DNA of 64,000 nucleotides from the NCBI RefSeq assembly GCF_022568835.1, contig NZ_JAKZHV010000010.1:1-64000 (forward strand), written 5' to 3'. This DNA comes from Arsenicicoccus piscis. Its GTDB lineage: Bacteria > Actinomycetota > Actinomycetes > Actinomycetales > Dermatophilaceae. The translations under genes were made by a program, and so were the position numbers. Below the pieces are notes generated by a model. It searched no databases. It had not been told where the DNA came from and worked only from the letters and a program-made list of their open reading frames with translations. Below, one piece after another: positions 43,325 to 51,719 of this stretch (positions are counted from its first letter, which is position 1; every line of letters starts with the position of its first letter).

Positions 43325-44728
43325 ATGGTCACTCCGCTCGTGCACATGGGACTGGGTTTCGACGACCTGTTGGTTCCCGCCCTCGTCGAGGCCGGTTTCG
43401 AGACCAAGGATCTGGTCATGGTGCTGCGGACCGACGCCAACATCGCGTGGGTCAAGAAGCACACCCCACGGGCCACCGTCGTCCGGCTGCCCTACCGGGA
43501 GGCCCTGTCGGCCAACGTCGTCTCCGGCCTCACGCCGCACGCCGCGCTCAAGCGGGCCGCCGCGGGGGTCGGGCTGGACGTGCTGGACCTGCTGGTCAGC
43601 GAGCGGGCCGTGCGGCGCAACCGGGTGGACGCCGCCATGAACTTCCTCAACCTCGCCGCCGAGGAGCTCGAGGCCGCGATCGCCGGTCGCGGCCCCGTCT
43701 TCGCCCTCACCGAGTTCACCGTCGTGTCCGAGCTGCTCACCGCCGGTCTGGTGACCCACCACGGCGGGCTCGCGACCTGGCCGCGCACCATGCGCCTGCC
43801 GGCGGAGCGGTTCGGCCTGTTCGGGGCACCGCTCGGCATCGACCTGTTCCGCCGCACGGTCACCGACGAGGCCGCCGTGGAGCGCGGCCGCGAGTACCTC
43901 CCCGAGTGGTTGGAGAAGCAGGGCCGACCGTCCTACTTCGCCTCCAACAACAAGGTCGAGTCGCGCCAGGAGATCATCCGGCTCGCCAAGGACCGCATCG
44001 CCGAGTTCGCCGTGGACCGCGGCACCAACATGCAGCTCCCCAAGCCCACGGACTACGCCCGGCTCCCGTGGCTCAACCCGATCCGCTCCCGGATGAACCT
44101 GCGCACCTACCAGTCGCGTCACTGGGACCCGCTGCCCGAGCGGTTCGTCTTCATGCCGCTGCACGTGCAGCCCGAGTCCAGCGTCGACGTGATGGGCCGC
44201 GAGTGGCGCGACCAGGCCTACACCGCCGTCGTGCTGGCGGACGCGCTCGCCGGCACCGGCATCACGGTGGCGGTCAAGGAGCACGCCAACTTCATGTGGC
44301 GGCGCGACCCCGACTTCTGGCCGGTCCTCGACCGGCACCCCGGTGTGGCGTGCGTCGACCCGCACGGCGACTCGCGCCAGATGGCCCGCGACGCCGTCTT
44401 CACCCTGACCGCCACCGGGACCGTCGGCCTCGAGGCGGGCCTGATGGGTCGCCCGGTGGTGAGCGGGGCCGCGATGCCGTGGACCGAGCTCGGCAACATC
44501 GCCTACCTCGAGCGCCCCGACGACCTGACCGAGTTCGTGGCCGAGCGCGGCTGGGAGCACCTGCACGAGAGCCCGCAGCGGATCGCCGACTGGTTCGCCG
44601 AGGACTACGTGCGCAACTCCTGGCTCGGCAACGTCCTCGACCCGCCGCGCGTCCCGGAGGTCCTCGAGCCGGACAACCTGCGCCGCCTCGGCGCGGCCTT
44701 CGCCGAGGCCGCCGCCACGCTGCGCTGA
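43325..44728 (+). CDS. Capsule polysaccharide (Kdo-transferase-like) glycosyltransferase
   Basis: 467 residues from ATG 43325. The C-terminal half has FVFMPLHVQPESSVDVMG, AVKEHANFMWRRDP and TLTATGTVGLEAGLMGRPVVSG, which is the nucleotide-binding pattern of KpsC/KpsS-like capsule-synthesis proteins that use CMP-Kdo. The N-terminal half is less conserved. The resemblance to CMP-keto-acid-using enzymes and the presence of a complete pseudaminate pathway 5 kb upstream make it a candidate transferase of pseudaminic acid. It could instead use another nucleotide sugar. Its end faces the JmjC gene (35-bp gap). Confidence 0.6.
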   Translation: MVTPLVHMGLGFDDLLVPALVEAGFETKDLVMVLRTDANIAWVKKHTPRATVVRLPYREALSANVVSGLTPHAALKRAAAGVGLDVLDLLVSERAVRRNRVDAAMNFLNLAAEELEAAIAGRGPVFALTEFTVVSELLTAGLVTHHGGLATWPRTMRLPAERFGLFGAPLGIDLFRRTVTDEAAVERGREYLPEWLEKQGRPSYFASNNKVESRQEIIRLAKDRIAEFAVDRGTNMQLPKPTDYARLPWLNPIRSRMNLRTYQSRHWDPLPERFVFMPLHVQPESSVDVMGREWRDQAYTAVVLADALAGTGITVAVKEHANFMWRRDPDFWPVLDRHPGVACVDPHGDSRQMARDAVFTLTATGTVGLEAGLMGRPVVSGAAMPWTELGNIAYLERPDDLTEFVAERGWEHLHESPQRIADWFAEDYVRNSWLGNVLDPPRVPEVLEPDNLRRLGAAFAEAAATLR

Positions 44729-44763
44729 CGCCGGCGCTGGTTCCTCACGAGGCGGCGCGCCGG

Positions 44764-46023
44764 TCAGGCCGGCACGACCACGCCGCGGCGCAGCAGCTCG
44801 CGGGTGACGCCCACCCCGAGCTCGGCGGCGGTCACGACCGCGCCGTCGAGGAGCCGGTCGAGGCCGGCCCGGTCCACGTCGCCGGACTCGACCACCAGGC
44901 TCGCGACGCGCGAGCTCAGCCGGAGCCGGTCGGCCGAGACGTTGCCCGTAGATCCAGCGCCGGCGTCCGGCGCGACCGTCAGCTGCAGGTGCGGGCGCAA
45001 CCGCACCCGAGAGTGGTCGGTGAGGTCGAGCGCGGCCTGCACCTGAGCGACCGGGGAGACCGGTGACGTGCGTGTGCTGGAGCGGTCTCGTCGGGCCAGG
45101 GCCGCGGCGACATCAGCGGGCTCGAGCTCCGAGATCGCCTGCAGCAGAGCGTCTTTGGCCTGCTGGAAGACGTCGGGCGCGGTGCTGGCGAAAGCCTCGG
45201 CGGTGCTGAGGTCGGCGCCGAGCGGCAATGACCGGCGGATCTGTTCGTCCCGACCGAGGCGGCTCATCGCGGCACTGCTCAGCTGGTGCGCGACCTCGTG
45301 GACGGTCCAGCTGTGCACGCCGATCGTCACGTGCGACGACACCTGCCCGAGCGCCTTGGCCGAGTGCAGGAAGCCGCGCGGCAGATAGAGGCAGTCACCG
45401 GGCTCGAGCACCGTGTCGATGACGGGCTCGCCGAGCGCCGCCTCGGCCACCTCGGCGCGGCGCTCGTCCCACGGGTCGGAGCGCAGCGGAGCGGGATGGA
45501 CGGGTTCGTGGATCCGCCAGGCCTTGCTGCCCGATGTCTGCAGCACGAAGACGTCGTGGATGTCGTAGTGAGCGGCGAACCCCTGGTTCTGCGGGGGCGT
45601 GATGTAGGCGTTGATCTGCACCGGGTGCCCGAGGTCCTCGGTCAGCTGCTGGCCGAGCTCGAGCAACGGCGGCCAGGTGCGGTGCAGCCCCTGGCCGACC
45701 AGGGTGGCCCCGTCGGCGAACAGCGCGAGCAGGTCGTCGTCGCTCACCTGGTCGGTCACCCCGGCCCCGACCCCGCCGCCGCGGGTGAACGCGCGGTCGG
45801 GCAGCGCGGAGCCGTCCTTGGCGACCCGCAGGAACGGCGTGCGTAGACCGCGCCGCGAGACCAGCTCGTCGATCGCGTCCGGGCCGAACAGGTCGTCGAA
45901 CGGCTGGGGCAGGTCGGCGGCGCGCACGAGCAACGGCCGCGACCCCCACGTCGAGGACGCGAAGTCCTCGACATGGGGGCCGACGAGCCGGCGCAGCGCA
46001 GGACGCTCGCGCTGGGGACCCAC
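44764..46023 (-). CDS. JmjC/cupin 2-oxoglutarate oxygenase, ribosomal-oxygenase (ROX) type
   Basis: 419 residues from GTG 46023. The ROX signature is strong: INAYITPPQNQGFAAHYDIH (ends at residue 156), with Fe(II) ligands His152, Asp154 and His220 (RGFLH) and Lys167 (SKAWR) for 2-oxoglutarate. A C-terminal winged-helix-like region follows as in YcfD/NO66. It would hydroxylate an Arg or His side chain of a protein; YcfD acts on ribosomal protein L16, human MINA/NO66 on L27a/L8. Only 5 bp separate it from the repeat-protein gene upstream, so it is very likely co-expressed with that protein. Confidence 0.85.
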   Translation of the reverse strand: MGPQRERPALRRLVGPHVEDFASSTWGSRPLLVRAADLPQPFDDLFGPDAIDELVSRRGLRTPFLRVAKDGSALPDRAFTRGGGVGAGVTDQVSDDDLLALFADGATLVGQGLHRTWPPLLELGQQLTEDLGHPVQINAYITPPQNQGFAAHYDIHDVFVLQTSGSKAWRIHEPVHPAPLRSDPWDERRAEVAEAALGEPVIDTVLEPGDCLYLPRGFLHSAKALGQVSSHVTIGVHSWTVHEVAHQLSSAAMSRLGRDEQIRRSLPLGADLSTAEAFASTAPDVFQQAKDALLQAISELEPADVAAALARRDRSSTRTSPVSPVAQVQAALDLTDHSRVRLRPHLQLTVAPDAGAGSTGNVSADRLRLSSRVASLVVESGDVDRAGLDRLLDGAVVTAAELGVGVTRELLRRGVVVPA

Positions 46024-46028
46024 TGCTG

Positions 46029-46886
46029 CTAGCGGGGCTCGGCGCCCGCGTCGGCACCGCCGTCGGCGCCGTGGTCACGGTCGTAGCCTGGGTCCACCAC
46101 ACCTCCGCGGCCGGCCTCGGCGTCGGCACCGTGGTCGGCGCCGTGGTCGCGGTCGTGGCTGGTGCCTGCGCCCGCGTCCGCACCGCCGTCGGCACCGTGG
46201 TCGCGGTCGGTGCCCGCGCCGCCGGCCACACCGGAGCGCCCGGCCTCGGCGTCGGCACCGTGGTCGGCGCCGTGGTCACGGTCGTGGCTGGTGCCCGCAC
46301 CCGCGTCCGCGCCGCCGTCGGCGCCATGGTCGCGGTCATAGCCCGCGTCGCCGGCCGGGGCGTTCTCGAGGTCGGTCTGGGTGCCGAGCGGCTCGCTGCT
46401 GTCGTTGCGCGCCCGGTCCTCCATCTCCTCGGTCGTGAGGACGTGGACCTCGCCCTCGGCGGGGGCCGCAGCACCCGCACCGCGCCCGGCCTCGGCGTCG
46501 GCACCGTGGTCGGCTCCGTGGTCGCGGTCGTGGCTGGTGCCTGCGCCCGCGTCAGCGCCGCCGTCGGCGCCATGGTCGCGGTCGTAGCCCGCGCCGCCGG
46601 CCACACCGGAGCGCCCGGCCTCGGCGTCGGCACCGTGGTCGGCGCCGTGGTCACGGTCGTGGCTGGTGCCCGCTCCCGCGTCAGCGCCGCCGTCGGCACC
46701 GTGGTCGCGGTCGTAGCCCGCGCCGGCCGCACCGGCGTCGGCGCCCTTGTCATCGGTGGGGTAGAGCCCGGAGGCCGACACCGCACCCGCCTCGCCGTCA
46801 GCGGCGGTGCGGAAGACGTCGCCGTCCTTCGCGGGCACACCGTCGGTGGTGTCGTCCCGGCGGTCGCGCATGTTCTCGTCCGACAT
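46029..46886 (-). CDS. Asp/His/Gly-rich 43-residue repeat protein of unknown function
   Basis: 285 residues from ATG 46886, which has AGGAGG about 6 nt upstream. After an acidic head (residues 1-57) come two 43-residue repeats (58-100 and 101 to about 136), a unique segment (about 137-180) with VHVLTTEEMEDRARNDSSE, then two more repeats (183-225 and 226-268) and a partial one ending at residue 285. Each unit contains YDRDHGADGGADAGAGTSHD followed by RDHGADHGADAEAGR. No signal peptide or membrane helix is visible. It could be disordered or metal-binding (His/Asp). It is the first gene of a two-gene unit with the JmjC oxygenase, whose substrate it may be. Confidence 0.65.
   Translation of the reverse strand: MSDENMRDRRDDTTDGVPAKDGDVFRTAADGEAGAVSASGLYPTDDKGADAGAAGAGYDRDHGADGGADAGAGTSHDRDHGADHGADAEAGRSGVAGGAGYDRDHGADGGADAGAGTSHDRDHGADHGADAEAGRGAGAAAPAEGEVHVLTTEEMEDRARNDSSEPLGTQTDLENAPAGDAGYDRDHGADGGADAGAGTSHDRDHGADHGADAEAGRSGVAGGAGTDRDHGADGGADAGAGTSHDRDHGADHGADAEAGRGGVVDPGYDRDHGADGGADAGAEPR
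46032..46340 (-). repeat. 129-bp tandem coding repeats, C-terminal array of the repeat protein
   Basis: Two full 129-bp units plus a partial unit. The N-terminal array of the same gene (two units) lies at about 46476-46715. A non-repetitive block separates the arrays. Confidence 0.85.
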
Positions 46887-46997
46887 GTGTCCTCCTCGTC
46901 GAGGGGGCGTGGCCAAAGTGCCGCTGCCCGTCTGGTGTGCTCGACGCTATACCCGGGCCGCACGTCGCGCATTCCTGGCGGGCCCAGGTGGCAAGGG

Positions 46998-47003
46998 TAG
47001 GCT
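46998..47003 (+). promoter_or_regulatory. Probable -10 box for leaderless fadE25-type gene
   Basis: TAGGCT followed by 6 nt and GTG 47010, in the 123-bp divergent gap with the repeat-protein gene. Confidence 0.45.
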
Positions 47004-47009
47004 CGGCGT

Positions 47010-48176
47010 GTGCGAGCCACTGCTGACTTCGACCTGTTCAAGACCTCCGACGACCACGAGGAGATCCGCGCGGTGCTGCGCGAGGTGGTTGCCGAGAAGA
47101 TCACCCCGCACGCCGCCGAGGTCGACGAGACCGGCGCCTTCCCGCAGCACGCGTTCGACGCGCTCCGCGCGCTCGACCTGCACGCCCCGCACATCCCCGA
47201 GGCCTACGAGGGCGTGGGTGCGGACGCGCTCGCCACCTGCATCGTCATCGAGGAGGTCGCACGCGGCTGTGCCTCCAGCTCGCTCATCCCCGCGGTCAAC
47301 AAGCTCGGCACGATGCCGCTGATCCTCGGCGCGGACGAGGAGGTGCTCCAGCGCTACCTGCCTCCGGTAGCCCGTGGCGAGGCGATGTTCTCCTACGGCC
47401 TGTCCGAGCGGGAGGCCGGGTCCGACACGGCGGCGATGCGCACGCGCGCCCGCGCCGAGGGCGACAAGTGGGTCCTCAACGGGCAGAAGGCGTGGATCAG
47501 CAACGCCGGCGTGTCCGAGTTCTACACCGTCCTGGCCGTGACCGACCCCGACGGACGCCGGGGTGCCAACATCACCGCCTTCGTCGTCGAGAAGGGCGAC
47601 GAGGGGTTCGGCTTCAGCGAGCCCGAGCGCAAGATGGGCATCCACGGCAGCCCCACGCGCGAGCTGCATCTCGACAACGTGCGGATCCCCGACAGCCGCC
47701 GGGTCGGCCCCGTCGGTGACGGGCTGAAGATCGCGCTGCGCACCCTCGACCACACCCGCATCACCATCGGTGCGCAGGCGGTCGGCATCGCCCAGGGAGC
47801 CCTCGACACGGCGCTCGCCTACGTCAAGGAGCGCAAGCAGTTCGGCAAGGCCATCGCCGAGTTCCAGGGCCTGCAGTTCATGATCGCGGACATGGCGATG
47901 GAGCTGGAGGCGGCCCGCCAGCTCGTCTACGTGGCCGCGGCCCGGTCCGAGCGCGACGATGCCGACCTGCCCTTCTTCGGCGCGGCGGCGAAATGCTTCG
48001 CGTCCGACGTCGCGATGAAGGTCACGACCGACGCCGTCCAGCTGCTCGGGGGAGCCGGCTACACGAGGGACTTCCCGGTGGAGCGGATGATGCGCGACGC
48101 GAAGATCACCCAGATCTACGAGGGCACCAACCAGATCCAGCGCATGGTGATGGCCCGCCAGCTGCTCAAGGGCTGA
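47010..48176 (+). CDS. fadE25: Acyl-CoA dehydrogenase, FadE25-type
   Basis: 388 residues from GTG 47010. Short/medium-chain acyl-CoA dehydrogenase: MFSYGLSEREAGSDTAAMRTRA, KAWISNAGVSEFYTVLAV, FGKAIAEFQGLQFMIADMAMEL, QLLGGAGYTRDFPVERMMRDAKITQIYEGTNQIQR. The catalytic Glu is in QIYEGTNQ. It reduces FAD and passes electrons to ETF during beta-oxidation. It is the equivalent of the mycobacterial gene located near purE/purK. The start of the glycosyltransferase follows 3 nt after its stop. Confidence 0.85.
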   Translation: MRATADFDLFKTSDDHEEIRAVLREVVAEKITPHAAEVDETGAFPQHAFDALRALDLHAPHIPEAYEGVGADALATCIVIEEVARGCASSSLIPAVNKLGTMPLILGADEEVLQRYLPPVARGEAMFSYGLSEREAGSDTAAMRTRARAEGDKWVLNGQKAWISNAGVSEFYTVLAVTDPDGRRGANITAFVVEKGDEGFGFSEPERKMGIHGSPTRELHLDNVRIPDSRRVGPVGDGLKIALRTLDHTRITIGAQAVGIAQGALDTALAYVKERKQFGKAIAEFQGLQFMIADMAMELEAARQLVYVAAARSERDDADLPFFGAAAKCFASDVAMKVTTDAVQLLGGAGYTRDFPVERMMRDAKITQIYEGTNQIQRMVMARQLLKG

Positions 48177-48179
48177 CGC

Positions 48180-49991
48180 ATGACCGGGTCCCCGCGCGTC
48201 GCGGCCGTCCTCGTCACCTGGAACCGTCGTCAGCTGCTGGCCGAGTCCATCGCTGCGCTGCAGGCCCAGACCTACCCGCTGGCGCACCTCGTGGTCGTCG
48301 ACAACGCCTCGACCGACGGCACCGCCGAGGACCTGGCCGTCGCCGAGGGCATCGACGTCGTCACCTCGAGCCGAAACACCGGTGGCGCAGGCGGATTCGC
48401 GATCGGGCTGCAGCGGGCCCTCGCGCTCGGCTGCGACGCCGTCTGGTTGATGGACGACGACACCGTCCCGACCCCCACGGCGCTCGCGGCGCTCGTCGCG
48501 GCACGAGACGAGTTCTCGCTCGGCACACCGGCGCTCGTCGCGAGCAAGGTCGTGTGGACCGACGGCCGCGACCACCCCATGAACACGCCCCGAGCGAATC
48601 CCTTTGCGACACAGCAGGAGAAGGACGCCGCCGCGGCGATCGGGTGCATCCCGGTGCGCACCGCGTCGTTCGTCTCGATCCTCGTCGACGCTGCCGTCGT
48701 GCAGGACCGGGGCCTGCCGGTCGCCGACTACTTCTTGTGGAACGACGACTTCGAATACTCCGCGCGGCTCGTCAAGGGCGGCCACGGGCTCTACTGCCCG
48801 GCGTCCGTCGTCGTGCACAAGACCAAGACCTTCGGCTCGTCGGACGCCGACCCGGGCAAGCGGTTCTACTACGAGGTCCGCAACAAGGGCTGGGTCTTCG
48901 GGCGCTCGCGCTCGCTGTCGCCGAAGGAGAAGCTCGTCTACGGCGGCTCGACGCTGCTGCGCTGGGGCCGCACGTTCGCGCACTCGACGGACCGGTCCAC
49001 GCTGGGCCGCGAGCTGCTGCGCGGGGCCAAGGACGCGCTGATCGCCGGCCCGCGCTCGACCGAGGCGTTGATCGCCGAGGTAACCCGGCCGGTCGACGGC
49101 GACACGCCGCTGGAGGACCCGAGCGCCCGGCGCGAGGACTTCTCGGTGCTGCTCAGCTGCTACGCCAAGGACGACCCGGGGCTGCTCGCCGACGCGGTGC
49201 GCTCGGTCACCGACGAGCAGACGCGTCGGCCGGCCCAGCTGGTGCTGGTGCTCGACGGGCCGCTCCCGGACGCCCTGCGGACGACGGTCGACGAGCTGGC
49301 CGCCGCCTCGTCGGTGCCCGTCACGCTCGTCCCGCTGCCGGCCAACGTGGGGCTCGGCCCCGCGCTGCAGGCCGGGCTGGCCGCGTGCGAGCACGACATC
49401 GTCGCCCGCATGGACGCCGACGACATCACGCTGCCGCAACGGTTCGCCCGGCAGGTGCCGCTGCTCGAGCAGGGGTGCGACCTGGTCAGCTCGGCGATGC
49501 TCGAGATGGGCGCCGACCGGCACGACATCGTCGGCCGGCGGGTGCCACCCCTCACTCCCGAGCAGATCCGGGCGACCAGCCGCTTCGCCCAGCCGTTCAA
49601 CCACCCCACCGTCGTCTACCGCAAGACCCTGGTCCAGGCGGTCGGTGGCTACACCGACCTGGCCAACATGGAGGACTACCTGCTGTTCGCCAAGATGATC
49701 CTGGCCGGTGCGCAGGTGGCCAACGTCGCCGAGCCGCTGCTGCTCTACCGGGTCGGCCAGGGCGCCTACGCCCGGCGCGGTGGCACCGGGATGCTCGCGA
49801 CCGAGTGGCGCCTGCAGCGGGCGTTCCGCGAGATCGGCTTCACCACCGCGGGCCAGCAGGCGCGCAACCTCACGGTGCGGGGGGTCTACCGGCTGGTGCC
49901 GGAGTCGTTGCGCAAGAACGCCTACCGGGCCCTGCTCGCGACCCGGGGCGAGCGGCGTGCAGACCGCCGGGGCGAGCGCGAATCCGGCTGA
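48180..49991 (+). CDS. Glycosyltransferase with two GT2 domains
   Basis: 603 residues from ATG 48180. The first GT-A domain (about 1-290) has VLVTWNRRQLL, SRNTGGAGGFAIGL and the metal motif WLMDDDTVP (residues 92-94), with the FLWNDDFEYSARLVKGGHGL acceptor site; it resembles GlfT1/rhamnosyltransferase-like enzymes. The second domain (about 320-580) has VLLSCYAKDDPGLLADAVRSV, VARMDADDITLPQRFARQ and NMEDYLLFAKM, another GT2. The two activities may add two different sugars to one lipid-linked acceptor. It is translated just after the fadE25-type gene and converges on the LCP gene with a 2-bp gap. Confidence 0.8.
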   Translation: MTGSPRVAAVLVTWNRRQLLAESIAALQAQTYPLAHLVVVDNASTDGTAEDLAVAEGIDVVTSSRNTGGAGGFAIGLQRALALGCDAVWLMDDDTVPTPTALAALVAARDEFSLGTPALVASKVVWTDGRDHPMNTPRANPFATQQEKDAAAAIGCIPVRTASFVSILVDAAVVQDRGLPVADYFLWNDDFEYSARLVKGGHGLYCPASVVVHKTKTFGSSDADPGKRFYYEVRNKGWVFGRSRSLSPKEKLVYGGSTLLRWGRTFAHSTDRSTLGRELLRGAKDALIAGPRSTEALIAEVTRPVDGDTPLEDPSARREDFSVLLSCYAKDDPGLLADAVRSVTDEQTRRPAQLVLVLDGPLPDALRTTVDELAAASSVPVTLVPLPANVGLGPALQAGLAACEHDIVARMDADDITLPQRFARQVPLLEQGCDLVSSAMLEMGADRHDIVGRRVPPLTPEQIRATSRFAQPFNHPTVVYRKTLVQAVGGYTDLANMEDYLLFAKMILAGAQVANVAEPLLLYRVGQGAYARRGGTGMLATEWRLQRAFREIGFTTAGQQARNLTVRGVYRLVPESLRKNAYRALLATRGERRADRRGERESG

Positions 49992-49993
49992 GG

Positions 49994-51274
49994 TCAGCCG
50001 GTCTTCACCAGGTCGGACGCCTCGATGGGCTCGTCGTTGCTGATCTTGTCGAAGATCGCCTTGGCCTTGGTCGAGTCCCACTTCACGGCCGTGCCGGCGT
50101 AGGTCGAGTAAGACTCGGTCTCGATCGGGACGACCGTCGACAGGGTCGAGCCGGAGCTGGTGCCCTTCATCGTGCGCAGCAGGGTGACCATGTCCATCAT
50201 CGACGCGTCCTGGCCGATCGTCAGCCCGCTGCTCGCCGCATGGGTGAACGACCAGTAGCGCCAGGGGAGCAGGACGGTCGCGGGGCTGAGCGCCTTGCTC
50301 ATGATCGCCGAGAGGAACTGACGCTGGCGCTCGGCGCGACCGATGTCGCCGCGCGGGTCGGAGTAGCGTGCGCGCACGAAGCCGAGGGCGTTGGCGCCGT
50401 TGAGCGTCTGGGTGCCCTTCTTGAGGTTGATGCCCGCGCGCCAGTCGTTCATGTCGAACGGCACGTCGATCGTGACGCCGCCGAGCGAGTCGACGACGGA
50501 CGCGAACCCGGCGAAGCCGATCTCGACGTAGTCGTCGATCCGGACGCCGGTGTTCTGCTCGACGGTGTCGACCAGCAGCTTGGCGTTGCCCTGGGTCGGT
50601 GTGGCGTTGATCGAGAAGGACGCGTTGATCTTGTTCTTGCGGTGCCCCGGGATGGACACCCAGCTGTCCCGGGGGATCGACATCATGACGGCCTTGCCGC
50701 CGTTGCCGGGGACGTGCACCAGGATGATCGAGTCGGTGCGCGCGCCCTCGTCGGAGCCCGTGGACAGGTCCTGCTTCTGCGCGTCGGTCAGGCCCGCGCG
50801 CGAGTCCGAGCCGACGAGCAGGTAGTTGTGGCCACCGGCGTTGGTGGGGCGGTCGTCGGTGGGCGTCGCGTCGACCCGAGTCACCTTGTTCCACGCGTCG
50901 ATCGGAGCCCACACGAGGAAGGCGAGCCAGAGGGCTACCAGCACCGCGATCCAGCGCAGCCAGTGCCGACGGCCGCGCGGGCGGCGGGAGCGTGGGGGAC
51001 GGGGAGCGCGGGTCGCGCCACCGGACACCGGCCGTGCGGGCGCGTCGTGCTCGCTGCGGTGCAGGTCCGGGTCGGCGTCGCGCTGGTCGCGCACGGGGCG
51101 TGCGCCGTCCGCCGGACTGGCCGCACGGGCGGGGCCGGTGGCGGCGGAACGGGCCCGGGACTGGTCGCGGCGGCGGGTGCTCTCGGTCCAGCGGCCGGCC
51201 GGGGCACGGGTGTCGATGACGTAGGGCTCGTGCTCGTCGTGGTCCTCGTGGTCGCGGGACGGGTCGTCAGTCAC
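49994..51274 (-). CDS. LytR-CpsA-Psr family phosphotransferase
   Basis: 426 residues from GTG 51274. A long basic/disordered cytoplasmic tail, one membrane helix (HWLRWIAVLVALWLAFLVWA), then the LCP domain: YLLVGSDSRAGLTDAQK, RTDSIILVHVPGNGGKAVMMSIPRDSWVSIPG, and the conserved Arg-rich loop LGFVRARYSDPRGDIGRAERQRQFL. LCP enzymes transfer polyprenyl-phosphate-linked glycan to peptidoglycan. In this window it is the likely ligase of the glycan made by its neighbours. Genes DUF2304 and GT2 are upstream in the same operon (8-bp and 4-bp overlaps). Confidence 0.9.
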   Translation of the reverse strand: MTDDPSRDHEDHDEHEPYVIDTRAPAGRWTESTRRRDQSRARSAATGPARAASPADGARPVRDQRDADPDLHRSEHDAPARPVSGGATRAPRPPRSRRPRGRRHWLRWIAVLVALWLAFLVWAPIDAWNKVTRVDATPTDDRPTNAGGHNYLLVGSDSRAGLTDAQKQDLSTGSDEGARTDSIILVHVPGNGGKAVMMSIPRDSWVSIPGHRKNKINASFSINATPTQGNAKLLVDTVEQNTGVRIDDYVEIGFAGFASVVDSLGGVTIDVPFDMNDWRAGINLKKGTQTLNGANALGFVRARYSDPRGDIGRAERQRQFLSAIMSKALSPATVLLPWRYWSFTHAASSGLTIGQDASMMDMVTLLRTMKGTSSGSTLSTVVPIETESYSTYAGTAVKWDSTKAKAIFDKISNDEPIEASDLVKTG

Positions 51275-51719
51275 GATGGGTCGAGGTGCCTTCGTCGTCG
51301 GGGTCGGTGAGCGTGGAGCGGTCCTGGGCCTGCCTCCCCGGCTCGGTGGGCGCCTCCATTGTGGACCAGCGAGAGGTGAGTTCCGGGTAGCGACGCAGGG
51401 ATTCGTCGAGCGCGATGCGCCGCGCCAGCCTCGTGTAGCGCGTCTCCATGTCGCGGAACTTCAGGTAGGAGTTCATCGCGTAGCCGAGGAACGCGACCAC
51501 GAGGATGTAGAGCACCATGTCGGCGCCACGGCCGACGCCCACGAGGTTGGCGAGGTGGGTCCAGGTGTTGGGGACGAGCACGGAGAAGATCGCGACGATC
51601 CCGAAGAGCGCCATGCCGAGGCGGCGCAGCGCCTGGGTGCGGGCACCGCGCACGGTGATCAGGCGATAGACGACGACCATGACGGCGGCGACCAGGAAGG
51701 CCTGGATCAAGAGCTTCAT
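51267..51719 (-). CDS. DUF2304 family membrane protein
   Basis: 150 residues from ATG 51719, which overlaps the GT2 stop as ATGA. Helices: LLIQAFLVAAVMVVVYRLI, LGMALFGIVAIFSVLVPNTW and MVLYILVVAFLGYAMNSYL, then a charged cytoplasmic helix. DUF2304 proteins sit beside Dpm1-like GT2 genes and LCP genes and are thought to help polyprenyl-linked glycosylation. Its exact role is unknown. Confidence 0.85.
   Translation of the reverse strand: MKLLIQAFLVAAVMVVVYRLITVRGARTQALRRLGMALFGIVAIFSVLVPNTWTHLANLVGVGRGADMVLYILVVAFLGYAMNSYLKFRDMETRYTRLARRIALDESLRRYPELTSRWSTMEAPTEPGRQAQDRSTLTDPDDEGTSTHRD

Noticed and set aside
41840-44566. Minus-strand open frame of 908 codons opposite flippase and capsule glycosyltransferase
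   Set aside because: No domain; His/Arg/Glu/Gln-rich as expected for an antisense frame of these genes.
46947-50912. Long minus-strand open frame of 1321 codons across the FadE25-type gene and GT2 gene
   Set aside because: It runs antisense to well-supported genes and translates to Arg/Gly/Asp/Val-rich sequence without domains; long antisense frames are expected in DNA of this base composition.
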